A stretch of DNA of 64,000 nt from Echeneis naucrates (taxonomy: Eukaryota; Chordata; Actinopteri; Carangiformes; Echeneidae), in assembly GCF_900963305.1 (NCBI RefSeq), contig NC_042518.1:11298486-11362485 (forward strand), written 5' to 3'. This document shows, piece after piece, positions 21,265-32,774 of this stretch. The position numbers were made by a program, and so were the translations under genes. The notes beneath the pieces are model-generated. The model did not search any database, was not told where the DNA came from, and saw only the letters and a list, made by a program, of their open reading frames with translations. Every line of letters starts with the position of its first letter. The first letter of the stretch is position 1.

Positions 21265-21620
21265 TGTCTGGCACAGTAATACACTGCTGTGTCCTCTGTT
21301 TTCAGGCTGCTCATCTGCAGATAGACTTTACTGCTGGAGTCGTCTCTGGAGATGGTGAATCTGCCCTGGACTGACGGAGAGTAATAGATCGGAGTACTAG
21401 AAGTGTGCACCAAAGCGATCCACTCCAGTCCTTTTCCAGGAGCCTGTCTGATCCAGTTCCATACTGAGCCTCTGAAGTTAAACCCAGATGTTGTGCAGGT
21501 CAGTCTGTGGGATTCTCCAGGTCTTTTCACTGCTGGTTCAGACTCTGTTATGGTCTGACCTTCAGCACCAATCCAAACAAACAAAACAACAACCAGCAGG
21601 GTGAGCTGTGTGTCAGCCAT
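21265..21620 (-). CDS. IGHV: Intronless IgH variable segment D1 (divergent VH, intact)
   Basis: A single open exon encodes leader and V domain together. The leader starts [18 protein letters not shown] and runs straight into [19 protein letters not shown], collinear with the spliced form of type A ([14 protein letters not shown]), so the leader intron is missing exactly. FR1 has [13 protein letters not shown]2 [19 protein letters not shown]2 [11 protein letters not shown], and FR3 [19 protein letters not shown] then [10 protein letters not shown]. The RSS (21226-21264) is CACAGTG, 23 bp, ACAAAAACT, and looks usable. TATAAA lies on the minus strand at 21663-21668; no clear octamer is seen. There is no poly-A tract or obvious target duplication. 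The ORF would run on past the RSS to 21078, but the heptamer at 21258-21264 sets the germline V end. Surrounding DNA is unique in the window, unlike that of all other V genes. Confidence 0.92.
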
Positions 21621-21689
21621 GTTGACAGTTTGCTGAGTAGGTTTTTGACTCTACTGATCTTCTTTATAAATAATGTAAACTGGATCAGT

Positions 21690-22940
21690 GTGAGAATTTG
21701 TTTACAGGAAGCTCCTCCTACCCATGACGTGCTTTTCTAGTCAAATTCAAAGGCTATAAAAGCAGAACACGAATAAAATAACAGATATACAATATGAGAA
21801 ATCTATTTGTAATTTGGATGACGAAAGAAATTCAAACTCAGAAGGAAACACGTATGAAGATAAATAATAGATAATGTTAGAATTACTGCTGACTCCTGAT
21901 TATTGTGGAAGAAAATCAGATAACAGCATTTATTAAAGACCTTAATGTTATGAGCAAATAGTACAAAGATCAGATATTCATTGGACCATAAAAAGCAAAC
22001 AATAATTGAAAAAAATATATATTTTAGCTCGTATAAAATAATATCCAAACTTACATGTCACACATTTAACATATGTCGCCACAAAATAAAAAGTTGTCAG
22101 TAGATGTGAGTAAGTTGTGAAGAGGAAACAGAGATATGACTGTGGTCACATTGTTCCCACAGATTTCTGGACTGATGAAGGAAGAGAACAAATCCAATTC
22201 AACTCTCAGATGTCTAATCATGAAGGCTTCCATATATTGTGGAGACGTGGCTCATATGACTCATGACTGGTTATCTAAAAGCTCATTTGTTAGAAGGTGT
22301 GTAATTACCATACCATCAAGAGGCAGCATCAGGAGCTTGTTCAGCTAGAGAGTAATCCAAGCATCCAACAGCTACAGAGACACCAGCTTTGAGGCCCTAC
22401 AACACTGATGTTAGATAACGAGTCATTTCCTTTCTTTCACTCTTTTCTATGTTACTATGTTGGCCTGAAGTCACCTGCGGTACTATAACCTGAAATGATT
22501 CAAAAGGAGTGCAAGCACATACAGCTGTAATCATAAATCACTTGTTGTGTTGACAAAAACATCTTCCCTGAAGTTGTTAACTTCTTGAATGTTTCTGCTG
22601 CTTCTTTCTGTGAGGAAAAAATGGGAACGGGAAAACCTGGGACAGGAGCAAGTCAGAACGAGATGAGCACACAGTCTGAAACATGGAGCTGATGAAACCT
22701 GGACGAGACGACCTGGTTGTTGTACTGCAGAGAGGCAGTCAGCAGAATCAGCAGGTGAACTGGGGGAAGGGGGAAGGCATTCAGTGAGGCCAGGCTGGAG
22801 ACACACACACACTGATGGGTGACAAGAACACAGAAAAATTATGAATTTTTTATTCTTATCTCAATATATATAAAAAAATATCATATCATAAGAAATGTAT
22901 AAAATTTGGGAATTATTGATAAAACAATTCATGAGATCAG
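21690..22940. other. Unique DNA between D1 and A6
   Basis: No gene or known element identified. A GC-richer patch at about 22620-22810 with a 93-codon minus-strand frame has no motif I can name. Confidence 0.45.
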
Positions 22941-22986
22941 GACTGAAGGTTTTTGTACAGCTGATCAACCAGCTCCAGTCACTGTG

Positions 22987-23420
22987 AGTCTCTGGCACAA
23001 TAATAAACAGCAGAGTCTTCAGTCTTCAGACCGTCCATCTGCAGATACAGCTGCTGTTTGCTGTTGTCTCTGGAGATGGTGAACCGGCCCTGGACTGACT
23101 GAGAGTAATATTTGCTGCTGCCACCAGTGTTTATCCAGGCAATCCACTCCAGTCCTTTTCCAGGAGCCTGTCTGATCCAGTTCATCTCAAAGCTGCTGAA
23201 TGTGAATCCAGAGGCTGAACAGGTCAGTCTGTGGGATTCTCCAGGTCTTTTAACTGCTGGTTCAGATTCTGTCAGAGTCTGACCATCAACACCTGTAGAA
23301 AGAAAAAGATCAGAGAGTCAGCTGTTTGAAGCTGCTACCATTTCAAACTAAGAATCAGAGAAACTCTTGACCTGCCCAGCAGAGAGTTAACAGCAGCAGT
23401 CCTGTCCTGTAGTCCATCAT
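22987..23420 (-). CDS. IGHV: IgH variable segment A6 (type A VH, intact)
   Basis: Exon 1 is 23372-23420, exon 2 22987-23292 (306 nt). CDR1 is GFTFSSFE with FR2 starting MNWIRQ, different from all other A genes; CDR2 is WINTGGSSK. The RSS at 22948-22986 is standard and the octamer-like element is at 23493-23500. Its 3' flank is the unique DNA next to D1. Confidence 0.95.
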
Positions 23421-24406
23421 GTTAAACTGTGTGTCCACTGTCCTCTGTCTTCCTCTCTGCAGTCAGATAAGTAGAGGTGGAAGACATCTGAGTTTTGCAT
23501 GGACTCCTCCTCACAGGGAGCAGAGAGGTGGTCTGGACTGGACCATAACCTGGAGAGTATTAATCCCCACTGAGAGAAAAGACTTCAGATGCTGGATCTT
23601 GTGACTTGAATCTTGTTTCTTTAGAGAAAAAAGATATTTGTCTCATAAAATTCGACATGGTTTTGAAATCAATATCAAAACATTTCCTCTCTTTACTGTA
23701 ATTGTGTTGATTAATCATGACTCACTTTGATTCAGCATCATTTAAAGATTTATATCTTGAAGGAACATAATTTATTTCTATAGTTTATTCTCTGTAATTA
23801 GGTCCTTGTGCTGTTAATAACATTAATTGTTTTTACAGACTTCATATTTTTTTTATTCTTTTTGTATCTGCATGAGTGTGCGGTTTGCTATTGATTTGTT
23901 TATTTGTCTCGAGACAATAACATAACAGAAATAAATATATTTTGTTTGAATGGTTCTATTTTTAACTATTTCATCCTCAACAGAAATATTTAATTATTTC
24001 AAAACTATAACAGTTTGACCTGACAGGTGGTTGGTTTGTGGAAATACATGCAATGAAATATTAGTGATAATGATATCAAAGTATTCAAATTGAATCAAAT
24101 TGAAGATATTGCACCAAATCATACCAGCTACATCAATGGACTTTACATTCAGAGCACGTCCAGACCAAACTCTTTATGGATTTGTTTAAGAGACCCAACA
24201 TATCCCTCCAAGAGCAAGTACTGCAAACATTACAGTGTATTATTCACTGTTATGACTGTTTAAGACTGTTTCCCTCTTTACTGTCACAGTGAGCTGGTGT
24301 GAAACCATCAGTGGTCTGAGGGCTCCTCCTCTGGTGGCTTCATGTATCAAGTGTTCAGGCACTGAGGGCTTTTTGTTCAGGTCTACTGATGCTTTGTGTT
24401 ATTGTG

Positions 24407-24633
24407 AGTCTCTGGCACAGTAATACACAGCAGAGTCTTCAGGCTGCAGATTCTGTCCATTTAGAGTCACTCTGTTGTTGGAAGAGTCTAAGTCGATGCT
24501 GAACTTGTTCTTCAGTGAATCTTTGTAGTATGAGCTGCTGCCTGCTCTCATTCCAATCCACTCCATTTCTTTCCCTGCAGGTTGTCTGATCCAAGCTGTG
24601 TAGTAGCCACCAACAGAATAAGAGACCTGACAG
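24407..24633 (-). pseudogene. IGHV: IgH variable segment B3, 5'-truncated by a LINE junction
   Basis: The 3' part of a B gene is preserved from the first Cys of FR1 (CQVSYSVGGYYTA) through FR2 (changed to GKEMEWIG), CDR2 MRAGSSSYY and FR3 to CARD, with a B-type RSS at 24368-24406. At 24633/24634 the sequence switches to LINE-B; leader, most of FR1 and promoter are gone. A read-through frame of 95 codons begins in the LINE, but it has no leader. Confidence 0.9.
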
Positions 24634-25425
24634 CAGCAGGTCACCATGGAACACCATAATCTAGTCTGATAGTAGATAACTGCCATTAAAATACACAGAG
24701 TGAAATCTGTTAGTTAAATAACTCTTCATCCATCTAAGAGCACAACCTGTAAACCCATGTGCAGCCATTTTCTCCAGCAGTACACCATGATCTATCAAAT
24801 CAAAGGCTGTGCTAAAATCTAAAAAGACCGTACCAACATACGTTTGTGCATCAATTTGAAACAGCCAATCATCAGTCATTTGTGCAAATATACGTTTTTC
24901 CATGATTTTACTAAAAACAGGTAACATACTGATCGGTCTACTGTTGGAGCCATTAAAAGCCAGCTTACTATTTTTAGGTGGGGGTATAACCTTTGCCAAT
25001 TTCCAAGCTTCGGGAAATAAGCATTCTTTGAAGCTCAAATTGAATATATGACAGACAGTCTCAGCAATATTTTCTATCACAGTAGATATTAATTTTCCAT
25101 CAACAAAATCGAAAACAAACGTTTTTTACATAATTAGAGTTTTTTTCACTTCTTGATGTTATTTAGAATGAAATGAGAAGGTGTAGTTTTTATGTTTCAT
25201 TGTAACTTTTTTAATCAGTTCTATTGAGTTGTTACTATCACTGGCAACACTGTTCAATATATTTTGTCTTATTTGCTTTACTTTGTCAATTAAAAAGTCA
25301 TTGAAATAATTGGCTATTTCAACCGGCTTAGTTCAAAAATTTCCACCAATTTCAATAATAGCGGAATCATTATTTAGAGATCTTCCCAGCATGTTGTTAA
25401 ACACTTGCCAGAGTTTTTTGTGGGT
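24634..25425 (-). mobile_element. LINE-B fragment, copy 1
   Basis: Minus-strand non-LTR reverse transcriptase: HIFNLSFKECLFPEAWKLAK, VIPPPKNSKLAFNGSN, SRPISMLPVFSKIMEK, then VGTVFLDFSTAFDLIDHGVL and GCALRWMKSYLTNRF. This is the finger-palm part without the ADD box. The central part present at 41590-41690 is missing. The right edge (about 25425) coincides with the edges at about 42238 and 57136, so all derive from one insertion. Probably CR1/Jockey superfamily. Confidence 0.8.
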
Positions 25426-25604
25426 GTGTGTGTATAATTATGTGTGAAGGTATATTTTTATGACATTATAAAATTTTATAAAAATTATTTCACACATTTT
25501 TTACAAAATGAAAGCTCATACATTTTTAAAGATCTATCACTTCAGAACATCAAATAAGGGAGGAAGGTTTTTGTACAGCTGATCAACCAGCTCCAGTCAC
25601 TGTG

Positions 25605-26038
25605 AGTCTCTGGCACAATAATAAACAGCAGAGTCTTCAGTCTTCAGACCGTCCATCTGCAGATACAGCTGCTGTTTGCTGTCGTCTCTGGAGATGGTGA
25701 ACCGGCCCTGGACTGACTGAGAGTAATATTTGCTGCCACCACCATTGCTAATTTCTGCAATCCACTCCAGTCCTTTTCCAGGAGCCTGTCTGATCCAGCC
25801 CATGTAGTAGCTGCTGAATGTGAATCCAGAGGCTGAACAGGTCAGTCTGTGGGATTTTCCAGGTCTTTTAACTGCTGGTTCAGATTCTGTCAGAGTCTGA
25901 CCATCAACACCTGTAGAAAGAAAAAGATCATAGAGTCAGCTGTTTGAAGCTGCTACCATTTCAAACTAAGAATCAGAGAAACTCTTGACCTGCCCAGCAG
26001 AGAGTTAACAGCAGCAGTCCTGTCCTGTAGTCCATCAT
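25605..26038 (-). CDS. IGHV: IgH variable segment A7 (type A VH, intact)
   Basis: Exon 1 is 25990-26038, exon 2 25605-25910 (306 nt). CDR1 is GFTFSSYY and CDR2 [11 protein letters not shown]1 has PGKSH in place of PGESH, a change shared only with A14. The RSS at 25566-25604 is standard; the octamer-like element is at 26111-26118. The B gene expected upstream is deleted. Confidence 0.95.
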
Positions 26039-26767
26039 GTTAAACTGTGTGTCCACTGTCCTCTGTCTTCCTCTCTGCAGTCAGATAAGTAGAGGTGGAA
26101 GACATCTGAGTTTTGCATGGACTCCTCCTCACAGGGAGCAGAGAGGTGGACTGGACTGTGACTCCACTTTGTGTTTTGTTAAATTAATGAGGAGAATTTG
26201 GTGATGACAACTTTGAAGTCATTCATTTGACGGTTTCACAAACAATGTGTTTGAATCTTGTCCATGAAAATATCAGTCACAGTGTTTTCTCCTCAGCACC
26301 TTCTGGTTACATTGTAAAATGACATTTTCTTTAGAGGTCATACAAGTGAAGTCACTTTCATCATATTAGAAACTGTAAAAGATTATTCATAATTCTGACT
26401 TTTTGATGAAGAAGAAACATTATTTCTCAGTTATTAAAATCATTCTGAAGACAACCAGAAAGAATTAAGGTGGTGATACTGTCATGAATGACGAATCTGT
26501 ACATTGATCAAAGAGAAACTGAACTTACATCCAACAACTCAATCAAATCAATAATGAAATAGACCTTTTGGAAAATGAAATGTATTGTCATTATGATTTG
26601 ATAATTACGACAGTTGATCATGATATTTAATTATTTAATATAGGTAAAAATAGGTAAAAATAAAACTTTCTAATTCCCTGTCCTTCTGATTGTAACTTTA
26701 TTCTATTAATGACTTGTGTGATTCATAATAACTTTGAGACTTCATCTGAAATGGATTTAATAAGCAG

Positions 26768-26948
26768 CACTCATGGAAACAATAGGAACAAATGTGATGT
26801 GTTTTTCAGTCCAGGGCTGAAGTGTCAGTCAGCTGGGATCAATAACAACAGCAGATATCAGTGTTTCCTTTTAGGTCCAAAAGACACAGAAAATTGTCAC
26901 TGCCTGACCTCTAGTGGTTTGAAAACACAAACTCCAACATTATTATGA
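26768..26948 (-). repeat. Conserved B-gene upstream block, copy 3, without its B gene
   Basis: Same block as at 12331, with the CTCF-like motif at 26905-26917. It abuts truncated type II spacer at 26767/26768; the B gene, its promoter and about 300 bp of its flank are missing. Confidence 0.65.
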
Positions 26949-27109
26949 ACTGAGCCATGAATAACTTTTAATGTGACATCATTTCCAGGCATAACTTTGT
27001 ATTTCCACATAATAATCAAAATACTGACACTTTAAATAAGCATGATAGGTTTTATTGATTGCTTTTTTATGATTATTTCGTTTATATTAGTAAAATAAAT
27101 ATATTTTTA

Positions 27110-28180
27110 TTTTATTTTTACTTGGAGATGCCAGCTGTGATTGGCTCCAGCAGCCACCACACCCTGATGGAGAAGGGGTTGAAAACTGTCGTAGGAACAC
27201 TGTTCAGGTTGCAGGAACGTGTCGGCCTGTGAACGTCCCCCCACAGAACTGGGTCAGCTCCTCGGTCACATGTTGGTTCCTGAAGTCTGTTTTGCCCCAA
27301 AGCCCCTTTATGGCACGGTCTTAAGCAGCTGCTGTTTTGTCTTTGGCTTGTTGTATTTTAACTTTGATAGCACTGAACTGTTTTAGATTGAACCAACTGC
27401 TTTGTTTTCTTGACATCAACTGTGTCCTTTGGTAGCATTTATTCCATATTGTTTATTCTCTTTAGTGCAGATATCAGCTCAGCCCGACCACGGTGGTATC
27501 ATCTGCAAACTTGATGATGCTGTTTGAGAGATGGGTCGGGGAGCAGTCATGTGTGTAAAGAGCAAACAGGAGGGGGCTCAATACACATCCTTGAGGGGAG
27601 CTGGTGCTGAGTGTGATGGTGGAGGAGAGGTTGGGGCCAAGTTTCACGGACTGTGGGCGGTCTGTGAGGAAGTCCTTGATCTACAGGCAGATGGGGCACC
27701 TGGGTGATGTGATTGAATGCTGAGCTGAAGTCCAAGAAGAGCTCCCCAGGTGCTCCAGGTGGCTCAGCGCAGTGTGGAGCGCTATGGTGATAGCATCCTC
27801 TGTGTAGGCAAACTGGTGGGGGTCCAGAGTGGGAGGCAGACAGGTCCTGATGTGTTGAGAGATCAGTCTTTCAAAGCACTTCATGACCACAGGTGTAAGT
27901 GCAACCGTAGTCATTGATGCTCTCCACTGCTGACTTCTTGGGGACGGGGATGATGGTGGAGGCTTTGAGGCAGGGTGGGATGAAAGCCTGCGACAGGGAC
28001 AGGTTGAAGATGCTGTTGAAAACTCCAGCCAGTTGGTCGACACACGCTCTGAGTACCTTACCAGGTACGCCATCGCCATCCTTCTTGTCTCCCACAGCCT
28101 TCCTTGGTTGCTGTGCAGAGCAGACTCCACCTTCTTATTGAGGACATGTAACCCATTTCTACCATCCATTTATTGTCTTG
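27110..28180 (-). mobile_element. L2-like LINE block, copy 2
   Basis: Near-identical to 12665-13735: the repeat composite (27110-27472) followed by the reverse transcriptase fragment (27473-28180), with the same frame breaks. This shows that the LINE was carried here by segmental duplication, not inserted anew. Flanking DNA to 28660 is also shared, with a longer T-run at about 28603-28622. Confidence 0.8.
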
Positions 28181-28660
28181 GAGTGTTCTGTTTATTTTGC
28201 CTTATGCCTATTTTCCTGAAATTTTAGATTCTTATATTGTAATAAAGCTGACATATTTGCTCCAGGGAATGCAAAACACCTTTATTCGTGGCAGAGACAT
28301 CCACCTTGGGCTAGAGAGAGGGGGCCAGCACAGCAGCCACACACACACACTTCGGCACTACAATGACCAGATGGAGTATTTGGGTGTTTTTCATACAAGT
28401 GGCTCATATATGCACCTGTAACCTCGGCCATGAAATTTCAATGCTCATTGTAGTTTCTCTGTTCTGGAGCTCCTTGGATGACTTTATCTTCTCTTTATCA
28501 AGAGAACAACAGGCCTAACCTTTAGTTGTGTAGCTGGTCATATTTTTAACTCCATCTTATGGACATCATGAATAAGTCAGTCTTTTGTTTGGAAAATGAA
28601 AGCTTTTTTTTTTTTTTTTTTTGAATGATCTGTCACTTCAGAACATGAAATAAGGGAGGG

Positions 28661-28724
28661 AAGTTTTGTACAGCTGATCAACCAGCTCCAGCCACTGTGA
28701 GTCTCTGGCACAATAATAAACAGC
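28661..28724 (-). pseudogene. Orphan RSS with a 25-bp VH stub, copy 2
   Basis: Same structure as at 14215. The heptamer CACAGTG is at 28693-28699, the nonamer variant ACAAAACTT at 28661-28669, and the spacer carries one substitution next to the heptamer. The V stub is 28700-28724. Confidence 0.85.
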
Positions 28725-29982
28725 TCTGCTGAGAATGACATCTGGAAATTGCAAAATGACATTGAAATTAATCAACTAATTTGTGAGAGTCTGCTTCAAC
28801 ACACACAAAAATCATCAAGTCCAAGTACAGATCAACAATGACTGATGACCACCTTTTAACCAGCTGCTACAGTCCTGACTACAGAAACTAGCTTCCTCCT
28901 CCCAGTGCCTGGTCTCCCACTAAGGTAGGAAGTGGTTTCTTTTTTCCAAACTGTGAGATCTACCAGTTTGGTATCTGGTTTATTTTTCTGTTTGGTTCAT
29001 ATTAAGGTCAGTTACAGTTATGGCTCCCAATGCAGACTGCCAATTGTATGTGTGTGTGTGTGTGTGTGTGACAGAGAGAGAAGCAGAGAAAGTGGGTTTG
29101 TGTTACAGCGGCCTATGCAGACTGGTTTGTGTGTGTTCATTTGAGAGAGGAGAGAGGGTTTGTGATGTGATGATGTCAAATGGTTATGGGACAGTGTTGT
29201 GAGGTTAGTTACTGCAGGCTGGAAACGATGTGTGGGGGTTTGTCATGTTGAAACTGGACTGGTAGATCTCTGGAGGCTGGCTACTTGAAAAGTTGATCTT
29301 GGGCCAAAAAAGGTTGGGCACCCCGCAGTAGAGGAAGCATCCCTCCACAGAGGAGGAGGCCTCAGACATCTTTATTTACTCATCTCATTTAGTTAATGAA
29401 AACACCATCATCTTATTGACAATTTGACTTTGCAGTTGCTTGACAGTCTTTTTTTCGACAGACATTTTTCCGAAATGCAAATTATGTTTTTTGAAGCCAA
29501 AGAGACACCTGGAGCTTTGACAAGAAATGAACTACTTAGGAAATGAAACCTGTACAAGGATATGCAAAAGATGAACCACTGAGTTCAACAGGAAAAAAAT
29601 TCTCAATCAAAATTTTTTTATCTAATAGTGAAAAGTTGTAGAAAAATGTGTCTGTTCAGAAAGATGGTTTTTATATTCATCAATGCACAGAAATCATTTC
29701 CAAAAGTTTCAATTTAGTCTTCTGAAGAGATTCGTCATCTGTGAACTCACCATTTTAAAGTGCAGTTGTTCTTTGTAGTCTAGTGATTGTGCTTGAGGAC
29801 AATTATTTTGAGGTAAATTCAAAAGGTTGGTGAAGTTCAATGACTCAAAACAAAATCTGAGGCTGGAAAAAATGATTAAAATATCACTGATTCCCAAATC
29901 ATAGTTGAACCAATTATAGTGAGGTTGTCATATGAGGACTGAAGGTTTTTGTACAGCTGATCAACCAGCTCCAGTCACTGTG

Positions 29983-30413
29983 AGTCTCTGGCACAATAAT
30001 AAACAGCAGAGTCTTCAGTCTTCAGACCGTCCATCTGCAGATACAGCTGCTGTTTACTGTCGTCTCTGGAGATGGTGAACCGGCCCTGGACTGACTGAGA
30101 GTAATATTTGCTGCCACCATTGCTAATCCAGGCGATCCACTCCAGTCCTTTTCCAGGTGCCTGTCTGATCCAGGCCATGTGGTAGCTGCTGATTGTGAAT
30201 CCAGAGGCTGAACAGGTCAGTCTGTGGGATTCTCCAGGTCTTTTAACTGCTGGTTCAGATTCTGTCAGAGTCTGACCATCAACACCTGTAGAAAGAAAAA
30301 GATCAGAGAGTCAGCTGTTTGAAGCTGCTACCATTTCAAACTAAGAATCAGAGAAACTCTTGACCTGCCCAGCAGAGAGTTAACAGCAGCAGTCCTGTCC
30401 TGTAGTCCATCAT
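29983..30413 (-). CDS. IGHV: IgH variable segment A8 (type A VH, intact)
   Basis: Exon 1 is 30365-30413, exon 2 29983-30285 (303 nt). CDR1 is GFTISSYH and CDR2 WISNGGSK; from the FR2 Met onward the protein is identical to A10, although CDR1 differs (A10: GFTFSSNY). FR3 has SRDDSK. The RSS at 29944-29982 is standard; the octamer-like element is at 30486-30493. Confidence 0.95.
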
Positions 30414-31287
30414 GTTAAACTGTGTGTCCACTGTCCTCTGTCTTCCTCTCTGCAGTCAGATAAGTAGAGGTGGAAGACATCTGAGTTTTGCATGGACTCC
30501 TCCTCACAGGGAGCAGAGAGGTGGTCTGGACTGTGACTCCACTTTGTGTTTTGTTAAATTATTGAGGAGAATTTGGTGATGACAACTTTGAAGTCATTCA
30601 TTTGACGGTTTCACAAACAATGTGTTTGAATCTTGTCCATGAAAATATCAGTCACAGTGTTTTCTCCTCAGCACCTTCTGGTTACATTGTAAAATGACTT
30701 ATTGTTAATATGTTAATATTGTTGAGTTAATACAAGTCAAGTCAAATTCATTATATGAAAAATTTTAAAAGTTTATTGAGTATTCTAGCTTTTCATTGAA
30801 GAAGAAATATTATTTTTCAGTTATTAAAATCATCGTGAGGACGACCAGAAAGAACTAAAGCTGTTGATACTGTCATGAATGATGAATCTGCATCTGATGA
30901 ATTTAATTATTTAATATAGGTAAAAATAGGTAAAAATAAATCCTTCTAATTCCCTGTCCTTCTGATTGTAACTTGATTCTATTAAATAATATGTCATTAA
31001 TATTAACTTTGAGATTTCATCTGAAATGGATTTAATTAAAAAAAAGTTGACACAAACACACACACACTAAAAAATTTATGATTTTGGTGCTAAATATACC
31101 AAATAATGATTCCTCAATGGTCTAATAATATGATTAATAACAGACTTTCTACTCAGTCAGTTCTTCTCAGTGAGCTGGTGTGAAACCATCAGTGGTCTGA
31201 GGGCTCCTCCTCTGGTGGCTTCATGTATCAAGTGTTCAGGCACTGAGGGCTTTTTGTTCAGGTCTACTGATGCTTTGTGTTATTGTG

Positions 31288-31711
31288 AGTCTCTGGCACA
31301 GTAATACACAGCAGAGTCTTCAGGCTGCAGATTCTGTCCATTTAGAGTCACTCTGTTGTTGGAAGAGTCGAAGTGGATGCTGAACTTGTTCTTCAGTGAA
31401 TCTTTGACATCTTCATCGCTACTCATCCACTCCAGTCCTTTCCCTGCAGGTTGTCTGATCCAAGCTGTGATGTAGCTATCAACAGAATAAGAGACCTGAC
31501 AGGTGATGGTCAAAGACTGTCCAGGCTGAACAACCTTTGAGTCTGGCTGGATGAGATCAATACTGTACACACCTGTGGAAACAGAAATCAGCATTATCTC
31601 CATCAGTCATCTGAATGTTGACTGTTTCTAAAGTGTTTATTAGTGTGAATCCACTGAAAGCTCCTCACAGGATCCAGCTGCCAGCAGCTGTATCAGAAGC
31701 ACAGAGAACAT
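31288..31711 (-). CDS. IGHV: IgH variable segment CB1, hybrid of type C and type B (intact)
   Basis: Exon 1 (31669-31711, MFSVLLIQLLAAGS), the 96-bp intron and FR1 (VYSIDLIQPDSKVVQPGQS) are type C, with the perfect C-type octamer at 31800-31807. From CDR1 on (YSVDSYITA, WIRQPAGKGLEWMS, DEDVKDSLKNKFSIHFDSSN) it is type B with the short CDR2. The switch lies in shared sequence around the first Cys, about 31490-31513. Exon 2 is 31288-31572 (285 nt). The RSS at 31249-31287 is CACAATA type. The frame is intact, so it should be a usable gene. Confidence 0.93.
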
Positions 31712-32340
31712 GGTTGATGTTGAAGCTGAACTGATGTGAGCTCTTCTGTCCTCTCACTGACACACAGACACACACTTCACTTCTTTATGAGGAACCTTCA
31801 TTTGCATGTTGCTGAATATTAAAGTTTCTTCTTTGTGAAAACTGATGTAGATCATATATAGAGGAAGAAGTCGTGTGTTTCCTGCAGATAGCTGAAGCTT
31901 TTTTGGTCGTACATAAAGCTCATTAAAGATCTCTTCAGATGACGTAGACCAGCTGAGTTCTTAGTTATTCAGGTTTCCATTTTTAGATATATATCTTAGA
32001 ATAAATCATGAACTTATCCAAAGTGTTAAACTCTGATGGTTAAAATATCATTTCATTACAGAGACAGAGGCCAGAAGGTCAAAGGTTAAAATATGAAATA
32101 TAGTTCAATTCAATACTATTGTTGGAGGTTGTTGTTGTTCTAGTGAATCCCATCAGAGTAAAGAATGAATATTAATATTTCTACGTTGTGTTTGCAAAAC
32201 TGTGTTATTTTGTATAAATGATACTTTCTGGATGTTTAATTACACTGAGAATGGTTTCAGCAGAGTGTTGTGTTGATGTTGTGTCCTCTATGATCATTGA
32301 AGGTTTTTGTACAGCTGATCAACCAGCTCCAGTCACTGTG

Positions 32341-32774
32341 AGTCTCTGGCACAATAATAAACAGCAGAGTCTTCAGTCTTCAGACCGTCCATCTGCAGAT
32401 ACAGCTGCTGTTTGCTGTTGTCTCTGGAGATGGTGAACCGGCCCTGGACTGACTGAGAGTAATATTTGCTGCCACCACCATCACTAATATATGCAACCCA
32501 CTCCAGTCCTTTTCCAGGAGCCTGTCTGATCCAGGCCATGTAGTAGCTGCTGAATGAGAATCCAGAGGCTGAACAGGTCAGTCTGTGGGATTCTCCAGGT
32601 CTTTTAACTGCTGGTTCAGATTCTGTCAGAGTCTGACCATCAACACCTGTAGAAAGAAAAAGATCAGAGAGTCAGCTGTTTGAAGCTGCTACCATTTCAA
32701 ACTAAGAATCAGAGAAACTCTTGACCTGCCCAGCAGAGAGTTAACAGCAGCAGTCCTGTCCTGTAGTCCATCAT
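32341..32774 (-). CDS. IGHV: IgH variable segment A9 (type A VH, intact)
   Basis: Exon 1 is 32726-32774, exon 2 32341-32646 (306 nt). CDR1 is [10 protein letters not shown]2 starts MAWIRQ and ends GLEWVA (Val shared only with A15), and CDR2 is YISDGGGSK. The RSS at 32302-32340 is standard; the octamer-like element is at 32847-32854. Confidence 0.95.

Noticed and set aside
22531-22812. 93-codon minus-strand frame, Ser/Pro rich
   Set aside because: No motif, no repeat copy in the window, and no start or splice context to support a gene.
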